A stretch of 64,000 bases of DNA from positions 12,658,406-12,722,405 of the forward strand of contig NC_092655.1 of NCBI RefSeq assembly GCF_032118995.1, written 5' to 3'. The notes beneath the pieces are model-generated. The model had not been told where the DNA came from and did not search any database. It saw only the letters and a program-made list of their open reading frames with translations. Every line of letters begins with the position of its first letter. The stretch's first letter is position 1. Shown in pieces: positions 1 through 10,299 of the stretch. The translations under genes were made by a program, and so were the position numbers. Source of the DNA: Asterias amurensis (Eukaryota > Echinodermata > Asteroidea > Forcipulatida > Asteriidae).

Positions 1-245
1 AAAATCTGCTTTTCTACTATTCTGGTAGCAGACATGCAAATGGCCGTTTTTCATCCGCCAGCATTAGGAGAAAAAGTAAAACCTGCTTTTCAGGTAACAG
101 AAAAGTAGAAACGTAAAAAATGCATTTTCACAAAACGTTCAATCTACTTTTCAGGCAGCAGGAAAGTAGAGAGGAGAATTATTGATATAAAAAACCCATA
201 AAATCTGCTTTTCTGCAATTCTGATACCAGAAAAGCAGATGTCCA
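1..245. repeat. Cluster of short hairpin-like repeats
   Basis: Four copies of a motif like CTGCTTTTCTGNNATTCTG followed by AGAAAAGCAGA occur at about 5-33, 79-110, 149-171 and 203-240. The last is a clean hairpin with 13-bp arms (203-240). It lies in the SLC5A7 intron upstream of the first visible exon. Family unknown. Confidence 0.5.
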
Positions 246-349
246 CTTTTCGTCCTCCATATTGCTGCCAAAACACAAAGGTTTTGCCCGGCGGTATGCG
301 CGCGAATTATGTTATGGTTTTCGTGTGACGTCAGAGGTCACATCGTCTA

Positions 350-596
350 TAGGGTGCTTTCGTTTAGCTTCCCTGGGTCGACCTAGCAGTGCTCACTCGG
401 GTGAGCCCCTGACAAGAGCTAAACGAACGATCACATTCGCCCTCTCGTGGTGACGGCATGTACCTCAGGTCACCGCCAACTGACCCACTCCAAAAGCAGG
501 GCACCGGGGGCTGACCCGGGTGAGCCCCGTCAAAGCTATTCGAACGTACCGGGGCAGACCGGGGTCGACCCAGGGAAGCTAAACGAACGCACCCAT
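350..596. mobile_element. Foldback MITE family V, copy 1
   Basis: The ends are inverted copies of each other: GGTGCTTTCGTTTAGCTTCC at the left, and GGAAGCTAAACGAACGCACC at the right. The interior is GC-rich with further inverted GGGTGAGCCCC motifs. A second copy lies at 803-1058. No coding capacity is seen. ATAG on both flanks may be a short target duplication. Confidence 0.65.
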
Positions 597-802
597 AGTT
601 AGCCTGAACATCTGACGTCACTCTTCGAGCCTCGTGAATAACGCCAGGGACCTTCCTCCAAACCGGCCTGTGCATTCACCTTTTACCTAAACTAATTTCA
701 CATAGAGATACGCAGTCAAATTCTATGGCGGACGTGGTAGGATTGTACTGTTTGTGCAATATGGAAAGCTCATGTCATTGTGCACATTATTGGTTGCATC
801 CC

Positions 803-1058
803 AAAATGGTTCGATTAGCTTCCCTTGGTCTACCCCGCGGTGCTCATTCGGCTGAGCCCCTGACAAAAGCTAAACGAACGATCACTCACCGCTCTCGTAG
901 TGACGTCATGCACCTGGGGCCAGCCCCAAGTGGTCCACTCCGCAAGCAGGGCACTGGGGGCTGACCCGGGTGAGCCCCTGGACTGACGTCAAAGCTATAC
1001 TCGAACGCACCGGTAGCAGACCGGGTTCGACCAAGGGAAACTAAACGAACGCACCCAT
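803..1058. mobile_element. Foldback MITE family V, copy 2
   Basis: Same layout as the 350-596 copy, with matching blocks such as GAGCCCCTGACAAAAGCTAA and GGGGGCTGACCCGGGTGAGC. The left end is shortened compared with the right end, which still reads CTAAACGAACGCACCCAT. Confidence 0.65.
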
Positions 1059-1324
1059 CGTATACAATATCATTGTATTCAATGGAATCACTTGATCTTG
1101 ATAGCAGGTACCTGTCTATCTTTCCTTGCGGATAAAGACAGCTATATGGACCCAGTCTAGCGCGTAGTCTGCATCTAAACGTATCCGAAAACAACCGGTT
1201 ATAATTACCTCCAGCTGGTTATTATCAATCGTTTAAGCACCCCACGTGACGCACTCTCCACCTATTAAAGGAACAGCGAACTGTCTGAGGTATTTTATGA
1301 ATATCTTATAAATCTTTCTTTCAG

Positions 1325-1988
1325 ATTGGAACGCAACAGGGTTGAATATGGAGACAATGAACCCGTACGATCAAAGCAGTCTGATACTGCCATTGGTCAT
1401 CCAGTTCTTGACTCCACCAATCGTTTCTTTTATCGGACTGGGAGCCGTGGCAGCTGCTGTAATGTCATCTGCAGATTCGTCTCTTCTCTCGGCCAGTTCT
1501 ATGTTCTCCCGTAACGTCTACAAATTGATCTTTAGACCAAAGGTATACAACTTTGATGACCGAAAAGTCTCAATTTAGAGTAATATCTTTACGGTTTTCA
1601 CATAATTTTTTGAATTGTAAGCTTGAACTGCAAACACCGGGGTACGTTTTATCACAAACGTAAACGATAGACTGCAGGACTTGCAGTACCTGCAATAACA
1701 AGGTTGTGGGATCGAATCCCCCAGCTAACCGCTGATTTCACAATGACCAGAATAAATATTGTCGTAGTTAATTAATCACAATTCCTTGATTTGTTTAACT
1801 CATAATCATAAACGTTAAACCAATGTTTTTAAGAGAGATTGGCTGTTGCCAGCTAGGTGTTTATATCCCTTGTGGGAGTTTGCCGAGTTCCCTTGATGGG
1901 AAGATCATTCAAACAAACAAACAAACAAACAAACAAACAAACAAACAAACAAACAAACAAACAAACAAACAAACAAACAAACAAACAC

Positions 1989-2023
<35 letters not shown>

Positions 2024-3796
2024 AACAAACGAACAAACAAACAAACAAACAAACAAACAAACATAAAAGGTTTATCGTTTTTTAAGACAGACCCGAGTGG
2101 CGTGTCGTGGCCGAGTTCATACTTTCCATACGAATGCGATACGAACATTTTTTAGTAATTAGTTCATATATAGTGTTTGAGGCATTGCTTGGACGGTAAG
2201 GTATCAATGTATATTTGGTTTGCGGTAACACCATGTGTGTATCTATACTTGCAGGGAAGAGTTTGTTCTTAGAGAATTGCTTGTTTATTTTACTACCCGC
2301 GGAGTAGATGTTCGGGGTTCGGGAGACTTCTCAGTTCTGAAAAGAATTGCCCTGCTTTTCAACTATAACCTGGTCGGATGGTATGGAAAATGGGCTGGGA
2401 CTACTACTAAAGCTTACAGGATCGTGATTCTACCGCAGAGTACATTTCTTAAATTGGTCTCTTAATTGGTCTCGTAATTAGTTCGCAACGAAAAAAATTA
2501 GCATCATTTGACTTGGATCGGGCGAGTTGGTAGTAGATAAAAATGTGCTTGAAACCGATTGTTGTGTGCATGTGGTTAGAAAGAAGTTTTATAAGTAGGA
2601 TACAACGATCCACACAAAACAATATCAGAGATATTTTTTGGAATTTCATATTGACGGTTTCAATACAGCCAGAGCATAAAGTATCACACGAGATATAATG
2701 CTACTTGTGAGGCCAGCGCAGATTTGTTATGAATACTCGTTATGAAAATTCCCGTTGCGAATTTATGACGTCAACATTCGATTCGCATTCGCAGGAAGTA
2801 TGAACCAAGCTCAAACCTTTCAAAATGTTCAAAGATGTGCAAAACAGTTTTGTGTATGGTGAAAAGCACAATCCCACCGCCGCAATATTTATCAAGTGAT
2901 AGAAAGGTATAGACCATACGTTGAATGCAGAGCCCAATAGGACTTTCAGGACGCTTGGTGGCAGCAGACTTACCAGGTAAAATCCATTGTTCTCGGTAAT
3001 GTGCGCATGCTCAGAACTACGGACCTGGTAAGTCTGCTGCCACCTAGCGCCTCAAAGTCTCCCATTATCAATATTCTGGTAGTGAAACCAAGGATACCCC
3101 AAGTGAATGTTTTAAATGCAGAATGTATTGATCCACAAATATATTCCTCCTTATGACGTCTTGAACTAACACGGCACGGCAATTTAACTTTGATGAGTAA
3201 AATTTACAAAATGGCCGACCGTGTAAGTTCGCATTATTATGACCATGCAGTTTAGAGGCATATCTGCCCTACGTAAAAAAAAACCTTTAAAAAAAAACCC
3301 AGTATTGACATTGATAATGATAATGTGTCTATCTTCACTCCAACAGGCCAGTGAGACAGAAGTGATGTGGGTAATGCGCCTAAGCATCGTTCTGTTTGGT
3401 GCCCTGGCAACGACACTCAGCCTTTTTATCACCTCTATTTACGACCTCTTCGTTCTGTGCGCGGATTTTGTCTACGTGGTCCTCTTTCCTCAGCTCTTCT
3501 GCGTTGTGTATTTCTACAAAAGCAACACATATGGCTCTCTACTGGGCTACATCATTGGGCTGTTTCTACGGCTGGGTGGTGGGGACCCAACCCTCATGAT
3601 CCCGCCGCTTATTCAGTACCCCTTCTTCGATGAAACTTACGGGCAGTTGTTCCCTTTTAGGACCTTGGCCATGCTTGTGTCCTTTGTGACCATTCTCATT
3701 GTGTCTTACCCCCTGGACTATTTATTCAGGAATAATAAAATACCAATGAAATATGATTTCTTCAAGTGTTTCACCAACGGTGAAGAAGAAAAATAG
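1325..3796 (+). CDS. SLC5A7: High-affinity choline transporter, C-terminal two exons (partial)
   Basis: This is the C-terminal part of a sodium-coupled choline transporter, which takes choline up across the plasma membrane (in neurons, for acetylcholine synthesis). Two exons are visible: 1325-1542 (acceptor ttcag, donor gtatac) and 3347-3796 (acceptor caacag, stop TAG), joined in phase 0. They give about 221 residues. The first exon holds a transmembrane segment followed by [18 protein letters not shown], nearly the signature of animal CHT1. The second encodes hydrophobic segments with FPQLFCVVY and [14 protein letters not shown], also as in CHT1. The N-terminal exons lie before the window. 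The cytoplasmic tail after the last membrane segment is only about 24 residues, far shorter than in vertebrate CHT1, so this may be an SLC5A7-like paralogue. The 1.8-kb intron carries a SINE with a CAAA microsatellite. Confidence 0.9.
1662..1907 (+). mobile_element. tRNA-derived SINE family II, copy 1
   Basis: The head contains a B-box-like GGGATCGAATCCC after AAGGTTGT. The body (CTAACCGCTGATTTCACA, then GAGAGATTGGCTGTTGCCAG, then TTCCCTTGATGGGAAGATCA) matches copies at 6545-6812, 45150-45420 and 54482-54712. It runs directly into the CAAA microsatellite, which is its expanded tail. Confidence 0.75.
1908..2063. repeat. CAAA/CAGA microsatellite
   Basis: About 155 bp of AAAC tetranucleotides with an internal CAGA block (about 1994-2018) and a few point changes. 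It begins where the SINE body ends, so it probably grew from the SINE's 3' tail. Long reading frames across it are artefacts of the 4-bp period. Confidence 0.95.
2200..2300 (+). repeat. Family L repeat fragment
   Basis: Contains GGTTTGCGGTAACACCATGT, a phrase shared with repeats near 8330, 9060-9130, 19985-20165, 23865-23940, 28995-29110 and 63565-63730. Element type unknown. Confidence 0.45.
2510..2633 (+). mobile_element. MITE-C relic, left arm only
   Basis: A diverged half copy: CTTGGATCGGGCGAGTTGGT followed, with changes, by TGTGCATGTGGTTAGAAAGA and ATACAACGATCCACACAAA, in the same order as full MITE-C copies such as 27487-27868. Confidence 0.5.
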
Positions 3797-4070
3797 TCCA
3801 AGACAAAAGGGTTCTTCATGTGGGAAAAGATGCCTAGATTTGTAACCGATATACTTTTATTGTTCCTCCCTTTTCGATACATTGTAATGTGTGTATAGTA
3901 TAATTTTTTTTTAGATTGTCTATTTTTAATGCCTTAGATTTGTATGTTATTTTAACAGAGCATTGATGCCGATGTGCTTTATACATGGTGCCTATTATTA
4001 TTGTGGCTCAGCGTCCGCCATAGGTCGCCAAGGAAATTGTACGGTGACTTCAGGCACTGACTGGACACTA
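3797..4070 (+). other. SLC5A7 3' flank, probable 3' UTR
   Basis: AT-rich sequence after the stop. No canonical AATAAA was seen, so the poly(A) site is unassigned. No other feature is seen. Confidence 0.4.
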
Positions 4071-4074
4071 TAGT

Positions 4075-4234
4075 CACTCAAAATAATTGTTATCATACAA
4101 ACTCATATCCAGACGAGCAGTGGAGAGCTTTTGGTAGTATAAAACATGAAAAACGGCTCCCTCTGAAGTAACGTATATAGTTTTTGAAAAAAAGAAGTTA
4201 TTTTTTACTCTAAATGACTTCGGGCCTGAAGTCT
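4075..4234 (+). mobile_element. MITE-D relic (left part)
   Basis: Contains ACTCAAAATAATTGTTATCA and AACGGCTCCCTCTGAAGTAA in the order seen in MITE-B/D copies, and stops at the TTAA (4235-4238) where the next small element begins. Confidence 0.6.
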
Positions 4235-4238
4235 TTAA

Positions 4239-4336
4239 TACGGTGGCCCACAACTGTGCTTTTTGTTTTGCCGTGGCGCTTTTTGTTTTGCCGTGGCGCT
4301 TTTTGTTTTGCCGTGACAGTTGTGGGCCACCGTACT
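4239..4336. repeat. TTAA-flanked mini-hairpin with tandem loop repeats
   Basis: Two 19-bp arms (TACGGTGGCCCACAACTGT at 4239-4257 and its reverse complement at 4316-4334) enclose three head-to-tail copies of the 20-mer GCTTTTTGTTTTGCCGTGGC (the third slightly short). TTAA lies on both sides (4235-4238 and 4337-4340), so it fits the same target preference as its MITE neighbours. Confidence 0.8.
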
Positions 4337-4340
4337 TTAA

Positions 4341-4626
4341 AGCCATTAGACACTTTCGGAACAGAATTGTTTTTTTAAAGTTCACAGATTTATAAATAAC
4401 TTACAGGGTTTACAGAAGGTAATGGTGAAAGACTTCTCTTGAAATATTATTCCTTGAAATGCTTTACTTTTTGAGAAAACATTAAAACAATATCAATTCT
4501 CGATAGGAGAATTACGGATTTATTTTAAACACATGTCATTGTCATGCCACGGCGAAACCGTGCGGAAACAAGGGTGGGTTTTCCCGTTATTTTCTCCCAA
4601 CTCCGATGACCGATTGAGCCAAAATG
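4341..4626 (+). mobile_element. MITE-A copy 1, 3'-truncated
   Basis: Starts AGCCATTAGACACTTTCGG straight after TTAA and runs through TTACAGGGTTTACAGAAGGT and CGATGACCGATTGAGCC, then loses similarity. The right terminal repeat is absent. Confidence 0.8.
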
Positions 4627-4639
4627 TTTTCCTTTAAGT

Positions 4640-5645
4640 TGTTTGGACGTTCAGCTGTTGGGTGAAGTTATTGCTGAATATATTTTTATATATTTTGGGT
4701 TGATATTAATTTGCTCCTTGTTAACGGGATTGTGTTCAGCGGAGTGCATAATCTGCCATTGACATTGTTTTTTAATGAAAATATGTATTTTATATAATAA
4801 TTATTTATTATTAATTATCAGCTTATGGGTTATTACTCTCAATACGTATGATTTGAAACATATTTTAATGAGTATGTCTTCGGCCACGTTTGAATTCAGT
4901 TCAGTGTACAAGAAAAGAAGAATTTTGTGGACCTTGCACAGCGCCCCCATCCAACCAAAAGTAGGCTACACTATCCGGCGGCCCGGGGGTATGTGTGTGT
5001 GCACTTGTTGCAGCGGCGCGCTACATCCACCGGGGGTTCGTTGACATCGTGGTAACTAAGGCCGCCGTAACCATGTGACGCGGAAAGGAACCATTGTGCA
5101 CCCATGCAGTGTGCACGCAAAAAACAAGTCCATGTGTGTTTCATGCACAAAACTATGTTGTGATTTTTCGTACAGCTGAGGTATCTAGTGAAGATCGGTA
5201 CGGGCAAATATATAGAATGGGCTAAACTATGGTTTATTCCTTACCATGTCAACTAGGTTTGAGAACTTTTGTTAACACGATGTAACTGTCGATGCTGTTG
5301 GCAAAAGAGGGGAAAAAACAACTCAAAAAGTTCAAAAGTAACGTAGGTTTTAGTTTGGTAAACGTCGGAAAGTAATTTTTGTCCTCTCTCTGGTGGTTTG
5401 AAACTACACTCAAGCAAGAAGTATGGCGACAGTAACTGCAGTAAGGCCAACAGAGGGTGAGTTGAATTTACACAGATTGTTAGGAATGTATTTTCTTACA
5501 CTTACAGGTTTTATTAATTTATTGTTAGTGTTAATATTGGTAAAGTTCTTTCATTCTTCCAATAATAAATAAAGGAAAAGTTTCCATATCCTGCAATCGC
5601 TTTTCCATTCGCTTTGTTGCCTTTTTCTTTGGTATCTATCCTTCC
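4640..5645. other. Intergenic, no feature recognised
   Basis: A GC-richer patch at about 4920-5210 with short open frames but no recognisable protein, splice structure or repeat pairing. Confidence 0.5.
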
Positions 5646-5650
5646 TTCGA

Positions 5651-5832
5651 AAAGTTTCCGTATGGCGCCACCACTTTTTCATTCGATATGAAATAATATA
5701 GTATCTAATTTACCTCAATGAGATATCCCTTTTTGAAAAAAATTGTGAACAAGTGGTGGCGAGGTGCGGAAAGTTATCCTCCCTTTTTGTAAAAATTAGT
5801 GAAAGGTGGTGGCGCCATACGGAAAGTTATCC
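5651..5832. mobile_element. Palindromic MITE-J copy 1
   Basis: Ends are inverted: GTTTCCGTATGGCGCCACCA left, GGTGGCGCCATACGGAAAGT right. The right arm is partly duplicated (a GTGGCGAGGTGCGGAAAGTT version sits just inside). Related copies lie at 33314, 34590, 50619 and 51835. Confidence 0.75.
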
Positions 5833-5850
5833 CAAACAAAACTTGTTTAA

Positions 5851-6217
5851 AGCCATTATACACTTTCGGTTCAGAAAGAAGAAAAACAATTCACAGATTT
5901 ACAATAATTTACAGGGTTTACAGAAGGTAATGGTGAAAGACTTCTCTTGAAATATTGTTCCATGAAATGCTTTACTTTTTGAGAAAACATTAAAATAATA
6001 TTAATTCTCGTTAGCGAGAATTACGGATTTATTTCAAACACATTTCATGACACGGCGAAACATGCGGAAACAAGGGTGGGTTTTCCCGTTATTTTCTCCC
6101 GACTCTGATGACCGATTGAGCCTAAATTTTCACAGGTTTGTTGTTTTATATTTAAGTTGTGATACACGAAGTGTGGGACTTAGACAATATTGTTTACCGA
6201 AAGTGTATAATGGCTTT
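5851..6217 (+). mobile_element. MITE-A copy 2
   Basis: Left end AGCCATTATACACTTTCGG follows TTAA (5847-5850). The right end CCGAAAGTGTATAATGGCTT is its inverted copy. The centre has the short inverted motif ATTCTCGTTAGCGAGAAT. No coding capacity. Confidence 0.85.
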
Positions 6218-6544
6218 TACATAGGTCTTGGACAATCCGGACAATGTTGTTGTCCAAGAAGAAAAAACAAGTGTTGGGTAATTAAGTCTCTAGCTGATGG
6301 CCGATGATGCGATGACTTAAGTGAAACGCAGAATTAGCGACATCGCAATTGCGGTGGATTTGAGGTTTGCGATCTCATCGCAAGTGTGTTAGCGATGATC
6401 GCAAACATAGACGTTAGTGAAATCGGCCCCTGGTTTTTGAACAAATAACGAGGGGGCGAGCTGACCAGCCCCTGTAATCCCACCCAAGACATTTCAAGAC
6501 CAGTGAATTGGCCCTACCTAACCTACACTATACAGTCAGTTTGC

Positions 6545-6812
6545 TTAGATGATCCTTCTGTTATGGAAACTCAGGAACACTACCATAGGGGGTATAAATG
6601 CCAAGCTGGCAACACTCGATTTCTCTCATCATGGAGGTAGAAACAAGCCTGGTTTAAATTCCTATGATTGCATGAATCAAGAAATTGTTAATTAGTAGCT
6701 TGACGACAATGTGAGTCATTGTGAAATTAGCAGTTAGCTTAGGGGATTCTAACCCACAACCTTGCAATTGAAAATTCTGCAGTCTAACGACTGGGCCGCG
6801 GTGACCTAATCA
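6545..6812 (-). mobile_element. tRNA-derived SINE family II, copy 2
   Basis: On the minus strand it has the tRNA-like head with AAGGTTGTGGGTTAGAATCC, then the CTAACTGCTAATTTCACAAT body and the TTGCCAGCTTGGCATTTATA region, matching copies at 1662, 45150 and 54482. It is diverged and lacks a clear tail. Confidence 0.7.
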
Positions 6813-8300
6813 TTGTATGGCAAAAAAAAACGAAAAAAAAAAAAAGTTGATCGTCCCCTCCCTCAACCTTTTTTGAGGCCGCGGCATCCTTTTTTAACTT
6901 TTTTGTTTTTAAACAACAAAAAAATTTCTGTATTTTTCTCATTTAACTTACTTATTTTTTAAGAACTTGTAACTACATAAAGTAGGTGGTGACTTTAAAC
7001 TGAAGAATTGGTGGCCAGTTTGAATTAAAACTTCTATGTAAGCCTAATATAATTTTGTAGTGTCATAAAAAAACAATAATAATAAACAGGTTATTCATCA
7101 GAATATTTGTCCATGTTCTCTTGAAGTACTAAATTTGTCCGTTAATCCGATAAAAGAAAGTAATTAAATTTGTGAAAAGTATTTCTACAGTCGGGACCCT
7201 TAGGCCTATCTTAGTCTCCAATCGTGTCGATAAGGCCCCTATGTTTCAAAAGAGCATAAAAAAAATACCCCAAATTATGTTCAATATAAAGAGTAAGCAA
7301 AGCTAAAATGCAACCATAAATCCCTTAGCCCCAACAACCACCTCCCCCCCCCCCAAAGAAAAAAACAAGTATAAATTACAAATGAAAAATTAATAAATTA
7401 TAGTATTAAATAGATTAATAAAATGGTAACTGCGGACTAAATAATCTTATTTTACAACAACAAATGTTTGGAGGGAGTTTCCTTGGAGGGGACTATTGAC
7501 CACCGCAGAGTGACTTGTGTTATATATTTTTTATTATAATACATATGGCAGGTGTTGTTCCTAAATCTTGATGGCCTTCCCACTCTGTCTCCACAAGATT
7601 TATTTAATATCTATAAGGTCGGATAATCATCTCTCACATTGGTTAATCCTTGGTGGTATTTATTCTAATCCTCGATCTGTTTATGTGTCTGCCAGCTGGA
7701 GGCGCTTCAGTTGAGACTTACAATGGAATCAGAATAACAATAGGAGCCATGGCAGCTTAGCTCTGCTTGCTCCAGTAATTGAGTTGTATTCATTCTGTAT
7801 CCCTCTGTGTTTGCATGCATTGTGATCCTTGTTGAAGCATCATGAGGTGCCTTTGTTGACACAACATGAAGTGGGGGTGACTACTGCCGCCCCATGCTGA
7901 GATGCGCGCTGCGTTTAACAACGGTTTAACCACGGTTTAACCACAGCACAGTTTGTACTTAAAAGTCCACACGCCCCCCTCTCTAAAGTAAAGGTGGGGT
8001 AATGGATTTCTGGTAAACTTTTAATTCCTGTACCCGGAAACAATGTACTAATGAGGTATAGAAAATCAAATGTGATCAACATATTGAAAGCTATAAATTC
8101 TTGTCCCATTTGAAAAGGGATAAGTTTTCCGAAGAAACACTCCTTCTTAAAACTTGTTGAATGGATTCTTTCTCATTGAGGAAAGAAAAGTCTAGGACAA
8201 AACTTTTGCCCCGAGCAACATTCTACGGGGTATGAGACGCTCCACTGTTTAAATACCAAATACTTTACAGGTTAATTATGTAACTTAACTGGCTCGATAA
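6813..8300. other. AT-rich intergenic, nothing recognised
   Basis: A-rich and T-rich tracts (6822-6846), a C tract near 7337-7349, no convincing exon, and no repeat matching elsewhere in the window. Confidence 0.5.
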
Positions 8301-8607
8301 TAATTTCTACTCTTTTGGACCAAATATCATTCAGAATCTTAAGTATGATTTGAAACTTTGCATGGTGGGTGTATAATTTGGTGAAGTTTTTGCGATGTGT
8401 TATCTCTTTTGAGTAGTTCTGAGAATAACCTGTGGTTGACAACTCAACGTTTCGATGAGGACGCTTTAATCGTCATCAGGAGGATGCTGGACTCTGAGTG
8501 TTTTGTTGTTACTTTTAGAAGTACAGGAGGATTACTGGTAGTTGGGCTTGGACGACTCGAATAGACCTTAAGCAATATACACATTGCGCAAGCGCTAACT
8601 GTTGAAT

Positions 8608-8653
8608 GATGCTGGTCTAGCTAGTGATAAAATTTGATAGCTATCTAGACCAG
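8608..8653. repeat. Small hairpin U, copy 1
   Basis: GCTGGTCTAGCTAGTGATAA and its near-complement TATCTAGACCAGC flank AAATTTG. A cleaner copy lies at 41167-41213. Confidence 0.55.
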
Positions 8654-8734
8654 CCTGCACCTCATTGTGCGCGTACCGAGTATTTGCGATAAGGTCTATG
8701 GGCGCGATGGCAAGAACAGGATTTATAATAATAT

Positions 8735-8920
8735 TAATATCGAAGTCTTTATAGCGCACATATCTACCAAACAAGGTACTCAAGGCGCTGAGACATTTCA
8801 GAAAGATAGGTAATATTGCAGTGATGAATTTTGAGACCCAATTTAGCACCTTTTAAGGGTTTCCAAGGTGCTACTGCATACTAATGCACAGCAGCCACAG
8901 CTGTATTAGGTCGGTAAACA
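8735..8920 (-). mobile_element. SINE family I, 3' half only
   Basis: Shares GTCTTTATAGCGCACATATC and AACAAGGTACTCAAGGCGCT with the tail of the 28555-28975 copy, including the AGACCCAATT stretch and a cacagcagccaca block. The tRNA head is missing. Confidence 0.55.
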
Positions 8921-9348
8921 AGCTGTAACTGAAAGCAACATTCAGCATTAGAGTCCAGCGTCCTCCTGGACATCCTAGAGGATCAGAGCATGGAGGTAGA
9001 AATGATCAGAGCATACTTTATGAAACGCCGATACGAAACGCCAAGTTGTCAACCACTGGTTCTTCTCAGAACAGAACCATCTCAAAGAGAGATTTACACA
9101 TGGTGCTACTGTAAACCTTCCACATGATTTAGAATTCTATAAATATTTTATGTTGACCTTACGAAAGTATTAGTATCGTCTGTTTTGGTTGAAGTTGGAA
9201 GGGGTGTATTTATAAAGTGATTAGAAACTTGACCTTTAGCACTGATTGATGAAATTATGATAAATGTATTCATTCAATATTGACAAGCTCACACCTAATT
9301 GATCAGTATCAAAAGATTTACCCGTAATGCTACAGGTTTTACAAATGC

Positions 9349-9389
9349 TAACAATTATTTTGAGTAATTACCAATAGTGTCCACTGCCT
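9349..9389. mobile_element. Solo terminal fragment of MITE-B
   Basis: ATTATTTTGAGTAATTACCA and ATAGTGTCCACTGCCT ending at TTAA (9390-9393) is one arm of MITE-B with the rest missing. Confidence 0.7.
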
Positions 9390-9872
9390 TTAAAGCTATC
9401 AAAACAATTTTTTATTTCACCCTTTGATTAGGCCTTAGAAGTAGTTTCTTTGAAAGTTTCCAATCTGGAAAAAAATGAAACCAAAACTGCCTAAAAGAGT
9501 CAGATTTCTAAAGAAAAAAAGTTTCAAAATAACCAAAATAATTTCACTTGTCATTGGACACAGTAGAGGAAATTATATTTCCACGCATGTTTTCTATACA
9601 TTTAATTACTCCGCAAAATGTACACCTGGCTGCAAATCGATAACAATGTATGGCGAGGCTTGGGCATGCGGAACTTGTCTCAGAAACTGAGTTTTGTGTT
9701 GACAAGCCTACATGGTTAATTAAAATCTAATTGATATCTGAAATGTAATTTAAGTTTATTGTCTTGTATAATGACCTGCTTAATCACAAGTTACCATGGT
9801 ACTTTAAAATACATGGTACAAGCAGGGTTTGCTCATCTGGAGGTTAATAATAATAAGACTTTTATTGTGGAA

Positions 9873-10291
9873 CTGTCGTGGCCGAGCGGTTAAGAGCACG
9901 GAATTCAAACTCTGGTGTTTCTGATCAGCAGAGTGTGGGTTCGAATCCCCAGTCATGACACTTGTGTACTTTAAAAGCAAGACACTTAACCATTGCTTCG
10001 TCCTTCGTATGGGACGTAAAGCCGTTGGTCCCATGTGTTGTGTAAACGCATGTAAAAGAACCCAGTGCACTTATCGTACAGAGAAGGGGTTTGCCCCGGT
10101 GTTCCTGGCCGGATTGGCAGCATATTGCGCCACAGCACCTTGTAAACCATTACATGGTGCTTAAGGATTAGGTCTTATAATCTCAAACTTCGTACCATTC
10201 CTTGCAGTAATAATACCTGACGCTTTGTATCCTTTGGCAAAAGGCGCGTTATAAATACGGTTATTATTATTATTATTTATTATTATTATTG
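9873..10291 (+). mobile_element. tRNA-Leu-derived SINE family I, full copy
   Basis: The head GTGGCCGAGCGGTTAAGAGC has an A-box, an anticodon-loop-like ATTCAAACT (CAA, leucine-like), and the B-box GGTTCGAATCCC. The first and last 7 bases still pair mostly like an acceptor stem. The body (GGGACGTAAAGCCGTTGGTC) and GCGTTATAAATACGG lead into an ATT-repeat tail. It is a SINE, not a working tRNA gene: it is fused to about 330 bp of repeated body. Confidence 0.85.
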
Positions 10292-10299
10292 TGCACATA

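Larger units (their letters stand above)
8320..9135. repeat. Large foldback repeat K/L
   Basis: The arms are inverted. The left reads CTGTGGTTGACAACTCAACG and AGGATGCTGGACTCTGAGTG (8430-8500). The right contains the complements, GAGTCCAGCGTCCTCC and AGTTGTCAACCACTGGTTCT (8950-9065). Between them are a small hairpin (8608-8653) and a SINE-I 3' half. Element class unknown; no protein is encoded. Confidence 0.5.

Noticed and set aside
1823-2155. Open frames of NKQT or VCLF repeats
   Set aside because: Translation of a tetranucleotide microsatellite in several frames on both strands.
9873-9960. tRNA-Leu gene
   Set aside because: The cloverleaf-like head is followed by a repeated SINE body and occurs in several diverged copies, so it is a SINE promoter rather than a tRNA gene. 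The same applies to the heads at 25440-25530, 44480-44560, 45365-45420 and 48660-48731.
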